DNA of 64,000 nt from NCBI RefSeq assembly GCF_030767025.1, contig NZ_JASITE010000014.1, positions 1 to 64,000 of the forward strand, written 5' to 3'. This document shows, piece after piece, positions 8,751-16,251 of the stretch. The stretch's first letter is position 1, and every line of letters starts with the position of its first letter. The notes under the pieces were generated by a model. The model saw nothing but the letters and a program-made list of their open reading frames with translations. It made no database searches and had not been told where the DNA came from. The stretch is from Nocardia sp. CC227C (lineage in GTDB: Bacteria; Actinomycetota; Actinomycetes; Mycobacteriales; Mycobacteriaceae). The translations under genes were made by a program, and so were the position numbers.

Positions 8751-9283
8751 GTGATCGGTTCCACCGCGTTACCGGCCGCGTACTCGTGGAACGGAATGGC
8801 TAGCCGCCAGAGCCGTTCTTTCACGCCCCGACAGTATGCGGCAATACCCGCGTCGGTGGTTATCGCCGCACCAGCAGGTCTCCCGTCCTCGTCTACGAGG
8901 TTGAAACCGACCTTTTCGTCATCGAACAACCACCAGTCGTCGGTAGGGACTTCCCCGGCCGACTGGCGGGGTAGATAGCGAATATCTTCGCCAGCCGCCA
9001 CGTTGCTGGCCGTTACGGACAGCAACCAGCGCTGATAGTCGCTGTGCGGCACGGTAACCACGCGGACTCGGGTAACACGCGCTCCACGGCTCACGGTCTG
9101 TCGCACCAATTCCGTCCAGGGACGCTCGCTGTATTCCGGTAGTGGTGGTTCACCGTTCAGGAACCGGCGCAGCGGTTCTGACTCACCGGAGACGGAGTAG
9201 GTATCTCTGACCTCGAGATGGAATGCTTCCCTCTGAGTTTCCCGAAAGAGTTCGGGCCACGGGCTAGGCTGCCGCAGTAACAC
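8747..9283 (-). CDS. DUF6879-family protein, partner of the XRE regulator
   Basis: A 178-residue protein resembling the DUF6879 family: an N-terminal ELFRETQREAFHLEVRDTYS stretch, central VAAGEDIRYL, then DDWWLFDDEKVGF and a C-terminal IPFHEY. Members are typically encoded directly beside XRE/DUF5753 regulators, as here, and their function is unknown. No signal peptide or membrane helix is seen. GTG 9283 is the upstream limit and overlaps the preceding gene by 20 bases; the family's N-terminus fits a start at or slightly after this codon. The four-base overlap with the regulator suggests the two products act together. Confidence 0.8.
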   Translation of the reverse strand: MLLRQPSPWPELFRETQREAFHLEVRDTYSVSGESEPLRRFLNGEPPLPEYSERPWTELVRQTVSRGARVTRVRVVTVPHSDYQRWLLSVTASNVAAGEDIRYLPRQSAGEVPTDDWWLFDDEKVGFNLVDEDGRPAGAAITTDAGIAAYCRGVKERLWRLAIPFHEYAAGNAVEPIT

Positions 9284-9593
9284 CGAAATATGTCCTCTCC
9301 GCCTTCGGTACTTCGATGGCGGCCTCGTGGGGCTGCATGCTCATCTGATCCAACGTCGCACGATCGGTGATCGGTCGACCGGACAGCAGGAAGGTTCCCC
9401 TGCCCGTGTCGCTCATGGTCGCACCGATGAAGGTATCCGGCTCGGTGAATCCGAGCAGCAGGTGGGGGATTTCGACCGTTTCCGGGGTCTGAGTCCTCCA
9501 GCCCACCACCACGTACGTGCCCGAGTCCGCCGCGAACAGCGACGGGCACTCGCCATCGGCTGAACCGCCCTTGCCGAGGAATGTCAACCACAT
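9264..9593 (-). CDS. Unrecognised 109-residue protein heading the XRE/DUF6879 unit
   Basis: I do not recognise the family. The product begins MWLTFLGKGGSADGECPSLF and has several hydrophobic strands with Gly turns, suggesting a small beta-rich soluble domain. No helix-turn-helix, signal peptide or catalytic motif is evident. ATG 9593 is the first start in an open frame that ends by overlapping the DUF6879 start by 20 bases. The three genes therefore form a tightly coupled operon, transcribed away from the recombinase-like gene at 9813. Confidence 0.7.
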   Translation of the reverse strand: MWLTFLGKGGSADGECPSLFAADSGTYVVVGWRTQTPETVEIPHLLLGFTEPDTFIGATMSDTGRGTFLLSGRPITDRATLDQMSMQPHEAAIEVPKAERTYFGVTAAA

Positions 9594-9812
9594 GATGAGC
9601 CTCCCGTGCAGGTTAGGCGCAACTATGCTTGCGCGCGTCCATCATCGCGCCACTCACTTCGCTCTGACTAGGATTCGACGCAATTTCAGCATAGTTCGGC
9701 ATAGATGTCGCGCTCGGCGGTCAGGAGTTCCTAGCGTGAAGTCCGAGCGCTCGAGGGCGGTGCGGTAATCCCGCCCCCGAGCGTCGACCAACCACCGGAC
9801 AAGGGGAGCGGG
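9594..9812. promoter_or_regulatory. Divergent promoter region between the XRE operon and the recombinase-like gene
   Basis: This 219-base gap separates two divergently transcribed units and must carry both promoters. A near-duplicated GCATAGTT / GCATAGAT lies around 9688-9706 in an otherwise GC-rich setting and may be part of a binding site. No clear -35/-10 pair was identified. Confidence 0.4.
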
Positions 9813-10313
9813 ATGGCGAGGCGGACCTGGCTCGGCGAGTTCCCCGGCGGCGTACTCGAACTCAACGCCTACGACGATGACCCCGCCGATGGGCATCCGG
9901 GCGTGTATCTGGAGATGCACGGCGCCGTCGACGATGCACTGCGAGGAGACGAGATGCGTTACAGGCCAACGGCAGTCGGGTACCTGCGCACCGACATCTC
10001 CGGCGCGGCGCGGCTCCAGGACGAGGCCCTGATCCGAAAGCTGGCCGCCCGACTCGGCTACGACTTCGCCGACATGATCGTCTACGACCCGAAATTCGGT
10101 CGTCCACCACTGGCCCGGCTGAAGGCCCAGGTCGGCCGGCTCGGCGCGCGAGCTGTCATTGCGCCCGGTCTCGAGCATTTCGAGGGCGGGCAGATACCCG
10201 GATCGCTGACCGAACTGGTGGACGTCGTCACCGTGTCGCCGGAGGCGACCTTCGAGCATCGAGCAGTACTACCATTACCAAACCTGCCACCCCGCAAGGC
10301 AAATGGAGCCTAA
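9813..10313 (+). CDS. Orphan protein resembling a degenerate serine-recombinase catalytic fold
   Basis: A 166-residue protein. From about residue 52 it follows the order of a resolvase N-terminal domain: a first strand AVGYLRTD, a Gln-containing helix start, then ALIRKLAARLGYDF. It continues with a short D--FGRPPL segment, LKAQVGRLGARAVIAPGLEHFEGG and a final strand VDVVTVSPE. The usual catalytic Ser and the Arg residues are not clearly kept, and there is no DNA-binding domain, so it is unlikely to recombine DNA. This resemblance is my inference. The first 50 residues are acidic and unrecognised. ATG 9813 follows a GGGGAG box at a good distance. It is divergent from the XRE/DUF6879 operon. 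Confidence 0.65.
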   Translation: MARRTWLGEFPGGVLELNAYDDDPADGHPGVYLEMHGAVDDALRGDEMRYRPTAVGYLRTDISGAARLQDEALIRKLAARLGYDFADMIVYDPKFGRPPLARLKAQVGRLGARAVIAPGLEHFEGGQIPGSLTELVDVVTVSPEATFEHRAVLPLPNLPPRKANGA

Positions 10314-10576
10314 TGGCATCCTCGCCCCGTGTGCCGAGCTGGATAGCCGTCATGGTCGTATTCGCCTCGACTTTTTCGTTCCGATAACCGGCTCGGAAAT
10401 CTGCGCGTAGGCGGCAGCGGAGATTCGGGTAATCTCCGGCTTTGCTCAGCTTGTCTTTCGATGCCGGGGACGTGCCCTGACGAAGGGCGATGAATCCGGC
10501 ATATCGGGTCTGAATATCCGCAGTTCGGATAGCCTGTTCGCTTCTGCCGCAACCGATTTCGCGATAGAATAGACGC

Positions 10577-11580
10577 ATGAATCCGGGGGAGGGAATCCAC
10601 GACACCAGCGGTCTCGCCGCTGTGCGCGCGGGCTTGACCGCGTTGCAGACCGTGGACCTCACCGGCCTCACCGATAGCGAGTTCGAGGGGTTGCTGGCCG
10701 AATTCGAAACCTGCCGCCGCATAATCGAATCCGTCTCCCATCGCCTGCTCGTCGAGACCGGGGACCGGGACCTGCCCCGCATGATCGGACGGCGGGGCCT
10801 GCACCAGTACTTGGTGGAAACCCTGCGCCTGTCACGGTTCGAGGCCGCCTCCCGCATCGACGCGGCCGAGGCGTTGGGGGTATTCCGCGAACCCAGCGGC
10901 GCGGTACGCGAACCCGCCCTGCCCGCCACCGCGACCGCGCAGTCCGAGGGCGCGATCTCGGCCACCCACGCCCGCGCGGTCATGCGGGTGATGAACCGGC
11001 TCCCCGACGCCGTCGACACCACCACCCGCGCGGTCGCCGAACACCACCTCGCCGACGCCCGGATGTTGGCTCCCGAACAGGTCACCCACGTCGGAGACCG
11101 ACTGCTGGGATACCTCGACCCCGACGGCACCCTCACCACCGATCGTGACCGCGCCCGCCTGCGCGGGCTCACCCTGTCCCCGCAACGCATCGACGGCATG
11201 TCCGAGATCATCGGCTGCGTCGACCCCGAACTGCGGGCACTGCTCGACACCGTCCTGGCCAAGTGGGCACGCCCGGGCATGTGCATGCCCGACGACCCCG
11301 ACAGCCCCCACCCCGACAGCCCTCACCCCGACGGACACGACTCCGACCGACACGACTCCGACGGGCACCACCCCGACCGACACGACTCCGGCGGGCGCGA
11401 CCCTGCCGGGGACACCCCCGACGGGCATGTCCCCGGCACCGCCCACTCCTCCGGACGCGGCCCCCGATCGACATCGACCCGGCCCGCCGCCCGCAGGTCA
11501 ACCACCTGCACCACCCCGAACACATCCTGGCCGAAAGCATGAAACGCTACCGCGCCAAACTCACCCACCTGCGCAACTAA
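10577..11580 (+). pseudogene. Decayed DUF222 / 13E12-type HNH endonuclease gene
   Basis: The first about 230 residues are a clear DUF222 domain (ALQTVDLTGLTDSEFEGLL; RRGLHQYLVETLRLSRFEAASRI; DPDGTL; ALLDTVLAKWARPG). Normally about 200 more residues with an HNH nuclease motif follow. Here they are replaced by a His/Asp/Ser/Pro-rich repeat tract (11290-11440). The short end that resembles the family C-terminus (DPARRPQVNHLHHPEHIL) is in another frame and stops at 11580, whereas the original frame runs to 11542. The simplest reading is an internal deletion with repeat expansion and a frameshift. An N-terminal fragment could still be made. Confidence 0.75.
11290..11440 (+). repeat. Degenerate tandem repeat inside the DUF222 gene
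   Basis: Short units built on CACGACTCCGAC, CACCCCGAC and GGGCACCACCCC recur with a loose 9-15 base period. They encode Ser/Pro-His-Pro-Asp and Gly-His-Asp-Ser-Asp style repeats. Copies become less regular towards the 3' end. The tract lies exactly where the HNH part of the parent gene is missing. Confidence 0.65.
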
Positions 11581-11689
11581 CCCATCCGCACCGAGACCGC
11601 GCGAGCCCGCTCACGGTGTCGGCACCGAGACAGCTGTTTCATCCCAATAGCTGGCGTCACGCCCGTAGTTGGGTGTGGTAGGCGCGATC

Positions 11690-12013
11690 TCACGCAGCAC
11701 CATCGGCGAGCAGTTCGCGCCAGGGTGCGACCTTGACGTAGAGCACCCGCATGGAGTCGAGGACTCCGTGGTGCAGCGCGGGTCCGTCGGTGGAGACGAC
11801 GTCTTCGGCGACCGCCACCTCGTAGTTGCGCTCCAGTGCCGCGCGTACGGTCGCTTCGACGCAGACGTTCGTCTGCAATCCCGCGACGAGGAGGCGTCGC
11901 ACCCCGAGGTTTCCGAGAATCGGGTCCAGTTCGGTGTAGACGAAGAAGCTGTTCCGGGTCTTCTCGAGTACCAGATCGCCCGGCAGCGACGGCCGCTTCG
12001 AACCCTGGCTCAT
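11690..12013 (-). pseudogene. Truncated isochorismatase-family cysteine hydrolase
   Basis: The 107-residue product matches the second half of isochorismatase-like hydrolases: LVLEKTRNSFF (with the catalytic Lys region), LVAGLQTNVCVEATVRAALERN with the nucleophilic Cys, and VAEDVVSTDGPALHHG. The N-terminal strand with the catalytic Asp is absent, and the family usually has 180-200 residues. A TGA stop lies 18 bases upstream of ATG 12013 in the same frame, so the 5' part has been lost rather than missed. It is probably inactive. It sits between other decayed genes. Confidence 0.7.
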
Positions 12014-12070
12014 CGGCAACTCGTGATGTCAGGAGCGGATGTCCGCTCCGTTCGAACGTAGAGTGAGCGC

Positions 12071-12295
12071 GTGGAGTCGGACAGCCAACTGGAGAACTTA
12101 CGGTCGGTCCTCTCATGCGTATTCGAAAAGCTCGGCGCCGAAAGCCTCACCGAGCCCGACCGGATCGAATTGGTGGCGCGCGCCGAGGTCATGCAGGACC
12201 GGATCGACGCGATACAGGACGCCGTCGGCGACGAGGAGCACGCACCCACCCGGACCACGCCGGTGCCGGAGCCCGCGGGCGATCGGTTGTTCTGA
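12071..12295 (+). CDS. Small acidic protein of unknown function
   Basis: A 74-residue product starting at GTG 12071. It has an amphipathic helical N-terminal half (QLENLRSVLSCVFEKLGAESL) followed by charged helix RIELVARAEVMQDRIDAIQDAV and a Pro-rich tail. Codon use fits the genome better than the overlapping frames do. I do not recognise the family, and an upstream ribosome-binding site is not clear. Confidence 0.45.
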   Translation: MESDSQLENLRSVLSCVFEKLGAESLTEPDRIELVARAEVMQDRIDAIQDAVGDEEHAPTRTTPVPEPAGDRLF

Positions 12296-12462
12296 TGCGG
12301 CGCTGAACCGCGTCTCGGATCCACGGTCGAATGTCCGCTTCGTGGCTTGTGCTACCGTCCTGGACGCTCCGGCCGATCAGGCTGAACCGTATGTGTCCTG
12401 CCGGTGTCGAGCGCGGGCCACGAGGCTGGAGATGCCGAACGACCTGGATGGGGGAAACACCG

Positions 12463-12906
12463 ATGGGGTATCCGACGAGCACACCGGCCACGTACGACGA
12501 TCTGAAGCCGAAGTGGCGCGAGCGGTTCGCGTTCTTCGATGCCAACGGGCATCCCGGAGCGCCGGAATACCGGCAGGCGATGCGTGGTCTGTCGTTCGGC
12601 AAGCAGATGCGCGTGGGATCGAATGTCGTCGCCTTCTTCTTCGGGCCGATCTACTTTTTCGTTCTCGGGCTGTGGAAGAAGAACCTTTCGCTGCTCGGAA
12701 TCTGGCTCGGCGTCGTCGTCGCGCTCGTCGGACTGGAAGCGATCACGGGGGTGACGGTGTCCGATCTGGTGGCCCGGGCCGTCGGTTTCGGTATGGCCGC
12801 GCTGTACATGTCGACCGCGAATTACGCCTACTACCTCCACCGCACGCGAGGAATCCAGGGCTGGAATCCCTTCGAGGGCACGGGGAAGCGCGCGCCTGTC
12901 CGGTGA
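12463..12906 (+). CDS. DUF2628-type small membrane protein
   Basis: A 147-residue protein starting at ATG 12463 after a GGGGGAAA box. The N-terminal 50 residues are soluble, with LKPKWRERFAFFDANG and an R--SFGKQMR segment. Two or three hydrophobic segments follow (VVAFFFGPIYFFVLGLW, LLGIWLGVVVALVGL, AVGFGMAALYMSTANYAYYL). This layout, with the W-KKN turn and a YYLHR end, is that of DUF2628 proteins, which are uncharacterised inner-membrane proteins. In-frame sequence upstream of 12463 lacks family similarity. Confidence 0.75.
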   Translation: MGYPTSTPATYDDLKPKWRERFAFFDANGHPGAPEYRQAMRGLSFGKQMRVGSNVVAFFFGPIYFFVLGLWKKNLSLLGIWLGVVVALVGLEAITGVTVSDLVARAVGFGMAALYMSTANYAYYLHRTRGIQGWNPFEGTGKRAPVR

Positions 12907-13026
12907 TCGCGCCGGGGCGCCGCACCCGGACACGTTCCGGCTGGTGCCCGGGGCAGCCCGCCAACCGACGGCTTCGCGCCCGGCCTGTTGGCTCGCCGCT
13001 ACCGGTGACCAGAGCGTGTCGGCGGA

Positions 13027-14475
13027 GTGTGCGATCGTGATCGAATGCGCGAGGGTGATGGTGAAGTGGTCGAGGCCGGGGAGTCGGAGGTGGCGGCGCG
13101 GGGTGACGCGGCCACGGTGACCTCCCCGCATCCCGGCCGGGGCGCGGATGCGGCTGACGCGGGCCCGCGCCGGATTCTCCGGATTGCCGTGCCCACGCTC
13201 GGCGTGCTGGTGGCCGAACCGCTCTACCTGCTGTTCGATATGGCCGTCGTGGGTCGGCTCGGGGCGTTGGCGCTGGCCGGGCTGGCGGTCGGGGGATTGA
13301 TTCTGGTGCAGGTGTCGGCGCAGTTGACGTTCTTGAGTTACGGCACCACGGCGCGGGCGGCGCGGCGGCACGGGGCCGGGGATGAGCGCGGGGCCGTGGG
13401 GGAGGGGGTGCAGGCGAGTTGGATAGCGGTCGGGGTGGGGCTGGCGATCGTCGTTGTCGTGCAGGCGTTGGCGGGGCCGGTGACCCGGGCCATCGCGGGT
13501 GGTTCCGAGATCGCCGACGAGGCGCTGCCGTGGTTGCGCATCGCCCTGTTCGGGGTGCCGCTGATTCTGCTGTCGATGGCCGGGAACGGGTGGATGCGCG
13601 GCGTGCAGCAGACGCGGCGTCCGCTGCTGTATGTGGTTGCGGGACTGGCGCTGTCGGCCGTGGTGTGCCCGGTGCTGGTGCACGGGCTGCTGGGCGCGCC
13701 GCGCCTGGAGCTGGCGGGTTCGGCCGTCGCCAATCTCATCGGGCAGTGTGTGACCGGCGGGCTGTTCGTGCGTGCGCTGTTCCGCGCCCGGGTGCCGCTG
13801 GCTCCGCGACCCGACATCATGAAGGCGCAACTGGTGCTGGGCCGCGACCTCATTGCCCGCAGCCTGGCCTTCCAAGCCTGTTTCGTTTCCGCGGCGGCGG
13901 TGGCGGCCCGCTTCGGCGCTGCCTCGGTGGCCGCCCACCAACTGGTCCTGCAACTGTGGAATTTCCTGGCCCTGACCCTGGACTCGCTGGCCATCGCGGC
14001 GCAGACGCTGGTGGGTGCGGCGCTGGGCGCGAACGACGTCCGGGGCGCACAGGGACTCGCGCGCCGGATCACCGGCTGGTCCACGATCTTCGCGGTGGCG
14101 CTGGCGGTGGTTTTCGCCTTGGGGCACATCGTGATTCCGCTGCTGTTCACCGACGACGCCGGAGTGCTGGACCGCACCCACGTGGTGTGGTGGTTCTTCG
14201 TCGCCATCATCCCCATCGCGGGCGTCGTCTTCGCGTTGGACGGTGTGCTGCTCGGCGCGGGTGACGCCGCCTTCCTGCGCAATGCCACCCTCGGTTCGGC
14301 CCTGCTCGGGTTCCTGCCGGTCATCTGGCTCTCGCTCGCCTACGACTGGGGGATCGCCGGAATCTGGTGGGGCCTGGTCGCTTTCATGGTGCTGCGCCTG
14401 ATCGCGGTGTCGTGGCGGACGCTGTCGGGACAATGGGCGCGCACGGGCGCGGAGCTGCCGCGCCGCCTCGCCTAA
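13027..14475 (+). CDS. dinF: MATE-family efflux transporter (DinF-like)
   Basis: A roughly 480-residue protein with about twelve hydrophobic segments. It shows MATE/DinF landmarks: RRILRIAVPTLGVLVAEPLYLLFDMAVVGRLG at the first helix and the repeat-related AARFGAASVAAHQLVLQLWNFLALTLDSLAIAAQTLVG in the second half. MATE pumps export cationic drugs and other small molecules using Na+ or H+. GTG 13027 is the longest start; ATG 13045 is possible, and both precede a variable N-terminal tail. The neighbouring position to infB-rbfA-nrnA is the same as M. tuberculosis dinF (Rv2836c). Its stop overlaps the convergent KshA gene stop. Confidence 0.9.
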   Translation: MCDRDRMREGDGEVVEAGESEVAARGDAATVTSPHPGRGADAADAGPRRILRIAVPTLGVLVAEPLYLLFDMAVVGRLGALALAGLAVGGLILVQVSAQLTFLSYGTTARAARRHGAGDERGAVGEGVQASWIAVGVGLAIVVVVQALAGPVTRAIAGGSEIADEALPWLRIALFGVPLILLSMAGNGWMRGVQQTRRPLLYVVAGLALSAVVCPVLVHGLLGAPRLELAGSAVANLIGQCVTGGLFVRALFRARVPLAPRPDIMKAQLVLGRDLIARSLAFQACFVSAAAVAARFGAASVAAHQLVLQLWNFLALTLDSLAIAAQTLVGAALGANDVRGAQGLARRITGWSTIFAVALAVVFALGHIVIPLLFTDDAGVLDRTHVVWWFFVAIIPIAGVVFALDGVLLGAGDAAFLRNATLGSALLGFLPVIWLSLAYDWGIAGIWWGLVAFMVLRLIAVSWRTLSGQWARTGAELPRRLA

Positions 14476-15599
14476 TCCCGCTGTTCCAGGTTGGCGGCCA
14501 CCTCGGCCTGCCAGGCCCGGTTGGCGTGCGCGGTGTCGACCTCGAATTCGAAGCGCTGCGTCATCTCCGGCGTCACATCGGCGACATCCACGTAGAACTG
14601 CTCGTACCAGCGGCGGTGCTGGTACACCGGCCCGTCCTCCTGGGTGAGCAGCGGATTGTCGATGCGGGTCTTGTGCTTCCAGATCTCCACGTCCTGGAGG
14701 AAGCCGACGCCGAAGCTCTTGGCGAACGCCTTGGCCAGCTTGTCGGCCTTCTCCGGCGGCAGTCCGGGTATCCGCTGCACGCTCACCCCGTACTGGAGGA
14801 TGAACGAGTCCTGGGTCACCGGGTAGTGGCAGTTGATCAGCACGGCCTCGACGGTGTAGTCCTCGAAGTCGTTGTGCAGGTAGTTGATCATGTACGAGGG
14901 CCCGTAATACGAAGCCTCCGAACGCAATAGCGCCATCTGTGAATAATTCGACCCGGTGGCCGTATCGGGCCGACCCTTGGATCGCAGATACTGCGTCGCC
15001 ACATGTCCTTCGAAGACGTTCTTGAAGTACACCGGATACGCGAAGTGGATATAGAAGAAGTGCGCCATATCCACGTTGTTGTCCACGATTTCGCGGCAGT
15101 GCGAGCCCTCGATGAGCATGGAGTTCCAGCTCCAGTCGCTCCACAGGTCGGTCTCGATGCCCTCGATGTGCGGAATGGCGACCTCGGGCGGCGGGGGATT
15201 GCCCTCCGGGTCGTTCCACACGAACAGCTGGCCGTTCTCCTCACAGGTGATCCACGACCGCGTGCGCGCCAGCGGCGGCACCCGGCGCGCGTAAGGGATT
15301 GCGGCACAGCGTCCGTCGCCGCGCCAGCGCCAGTCGTGGAACGGGCAGGCGATATCGTCGCCCTTGATGCTGCCGTAGGACAGGTCCGCGCCCATATGGC
15401 GGCAGTAGCCGTCCAGCACGTGCAGTTCGTCGTGGCTGTCGGCCCACACGACGAGCTTTCCGCCGAAGGCCTGGATTGCGTGGGGTTGCCCGTCGCGGAA
15501 GGTCTCCGCCAGTCCGAGGCAGTGCCATCCGCGCGCGTAGCGGGTCATCGGCTGCCCCACATCGATGGACCGATAGGTCTGGCTTCGAGTGTGCGCCAT
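14472..15599 (-). CDS. kshA: Rieske oxygenase, 3-ketosteroid 9alpha-hydroxylase oxygenase component (KshA type)
   Basis: KshA hydroxylates C9 of 3-ketosteroids such as androstadienedione, which opens ring B during sterol breakdown. The 375-residue protein has a Rieske domain with Cys66-x-His68 and Cys85-x2-His88 (ACPFHDWRW). The catalytic domain has the mononuclear-iron site in DNNVDMAHFFYIHF (Asp177, His180, His185). Long stretches such as WHCLGLA, HDWRWRGDGRC and WYEQFYVDVADV are diagnostic of KshA rather than other Rieske enzymes. The reductase KshB is not in the window. A KstR-type operator lies 31 bases upstream of ATG 15599, so control by cholesterol-derived signals is likely. Confidence 0.9.
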   Translation of the reverse strand: MAHTRSQTYRSIDVGQPMTRYARGWHCLGLAETFRDGQPHAIQAFGGKLVVWADSHDELHVLDGYCRHMGADLSYGSIKGDDIACPFHDWRWRGDGRCAAIPYARRVPPLARTRSWITCEENGQLFVWNDPEGNPPPPEVAIPHIEGIETDLWSDWSWNSMLIEGSHCREIVDNNVDMAHFFYIHFAYPVYFKNVFEGHVATQYLRSKGRPDTATGSNYSQMALLRSEASYYGPSYMINYLHNDFEDYTVEAVLINCHYPVTQDSFILQYGVSVQRIPGLPPEKADKLAKAFAKSFGVGFLQDVEIWKHKTRIDNPLLTQEDGPVYQHRRWYEQFYVDVADVTPEMTQRFEFEVDTAHANRAWQAEVAANLEQRD

Positions 15600-15602
15600 G
15601 TG

Positions 15603-15621
15603 CCGAGGTTAAGCGCCTCGG
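15603..15621 (-). promoter_or_regulatory. Short hairpin in the kshA leader
   Basis: CCGAGG and CCTCGG form a 6-bp stem around a 7-base loop just upstream of the kshA ATG and downstream of the KstR-type site. It could influence translation of the kshA message. The role is speculative. Confidence 0.35.
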
Positions 15622-15629
15622 CCCAAAAT

Positions 15630-15643
15630 TGCAACCTGTTCTA
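15630..15643. promoter_or_regulatory. KstR-type operator upstream of kshA
   Basis: TGCAACCTGTTCTA matches the palindromic KstR consensus TnnAACnnGTTnnA at every fixed position, on both strands. KstR is the TetR-family repressor of cholesterol catabolism in mycobacteria and rhodococci. The site lies 31 bases before the kshA start codon, a normal operator position. Confidence 0.8.
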
Positions 15644-15658
15644 GTTTTGTGGTGCCGC

Positions 15659-16207
15659 TCAGGGGCGGTGCCGACGCACCACCACCCGCGCCGGACGCAC
15701 CGACCGCTCCGCCACCAGCAGTCCCGGCTGCACCACCGCGTCGACCGTGCGGTCGGCCTCCGGATCGTCGGTGGCGGTCACCTCGGCGGCCTCCATGGTC
15801 AGCGCATCGAAGGCGGCCCCGGGTGCCGGCTCCACGAGCCGCCCACCGCGCCCGGTGAGCAGGCGCTCCACCCGCCCCGCGAAGGTCTCGAACGCGGCGC
15901 GCTCGGTATCGGATCCCGCCGTGTCCGCGAGCGTCCGGGCGTCGCCGTAGAGCGAGAACAGCTCCACCACCAGCGGCAGATCCGCCCCGGCGCGCTCCCG
16001 CTGCGCCCGGGCCTTGGCCTCGTCGACCAATCGCTCGATGGTGCCCGCCTGCCGGGCGATCACCCGGGCGAGATCGTCCACGCGCTCGAGCACCCGCTCG
16101 GCGAGATGGTCGGTCACCGGCGCGGACACCCGCGGAGCGGGTCCGGTCCCGGCCGTATCGTTGGTCTCGGATTGTCCGGCGGCTGCGGCGGATTCGGTCA
16201 CCGGCAA
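15659..16207 (-). CDS. GrpE-like nucleotide exchange factor
   Basis: A 182-residue protein. Residues about 30-70 form a long charged helix (DHLAERVLERVDDLARVIARQAGTIERLVDEAKARAQRER), as in the GrpE dimer stalk. The C-terminal half has the GrpE beta-wing pattern: FDALTMEAAEV, then RTVDAVVQPGLLVAERSVRPARVVV. It diverges from housekeeping GrpE and lies head-to-head with an Hsp70-like gene, 44 bases apart, so it is most likely a dedicated exchange factor for that chaperone. ATG 16207 is the natural start. Confidence 0.8.
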   Translation of the reverse strand: MPVTESAAAAGQSETNDTAGTGPAPRVSAPVTDHLAERVLERVDDLARVIARQAGTIERLVDEAKARAQRERAGADLPLVVELFSLYGDARTLADTAGSDTERAAFETFAGRVERLLTGRGGRLVEPAPGAAFDALTMEAAEVTATDDPEADRTVDAVVQPGLLVAERSVRPARVVVRRHRP

Positions 16208-16251
16208 ACTGTATCGCCGCCGTCGGATTTCGGCTGCTACGATCGCCAGCC

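Noticed and set aside
10228..11286. 352-residue minus-strand frame at the DUF222 locus
   Set aside because: It is antisense to the well-preserved DUF222 domain and has shadow composition.
11290..11440. CRISPR-like array
   Set aside because: The units are short, variable in length, lack unique spacers and are in frame with a protein-coding gene.
12352..15219. 955-residue open frame on the minus strand
   Set aside because: It is a shadow of the MATE and KshA genes; its Arg/His/Gln-rich composition is typical of antisense frames in high-GC DNA.
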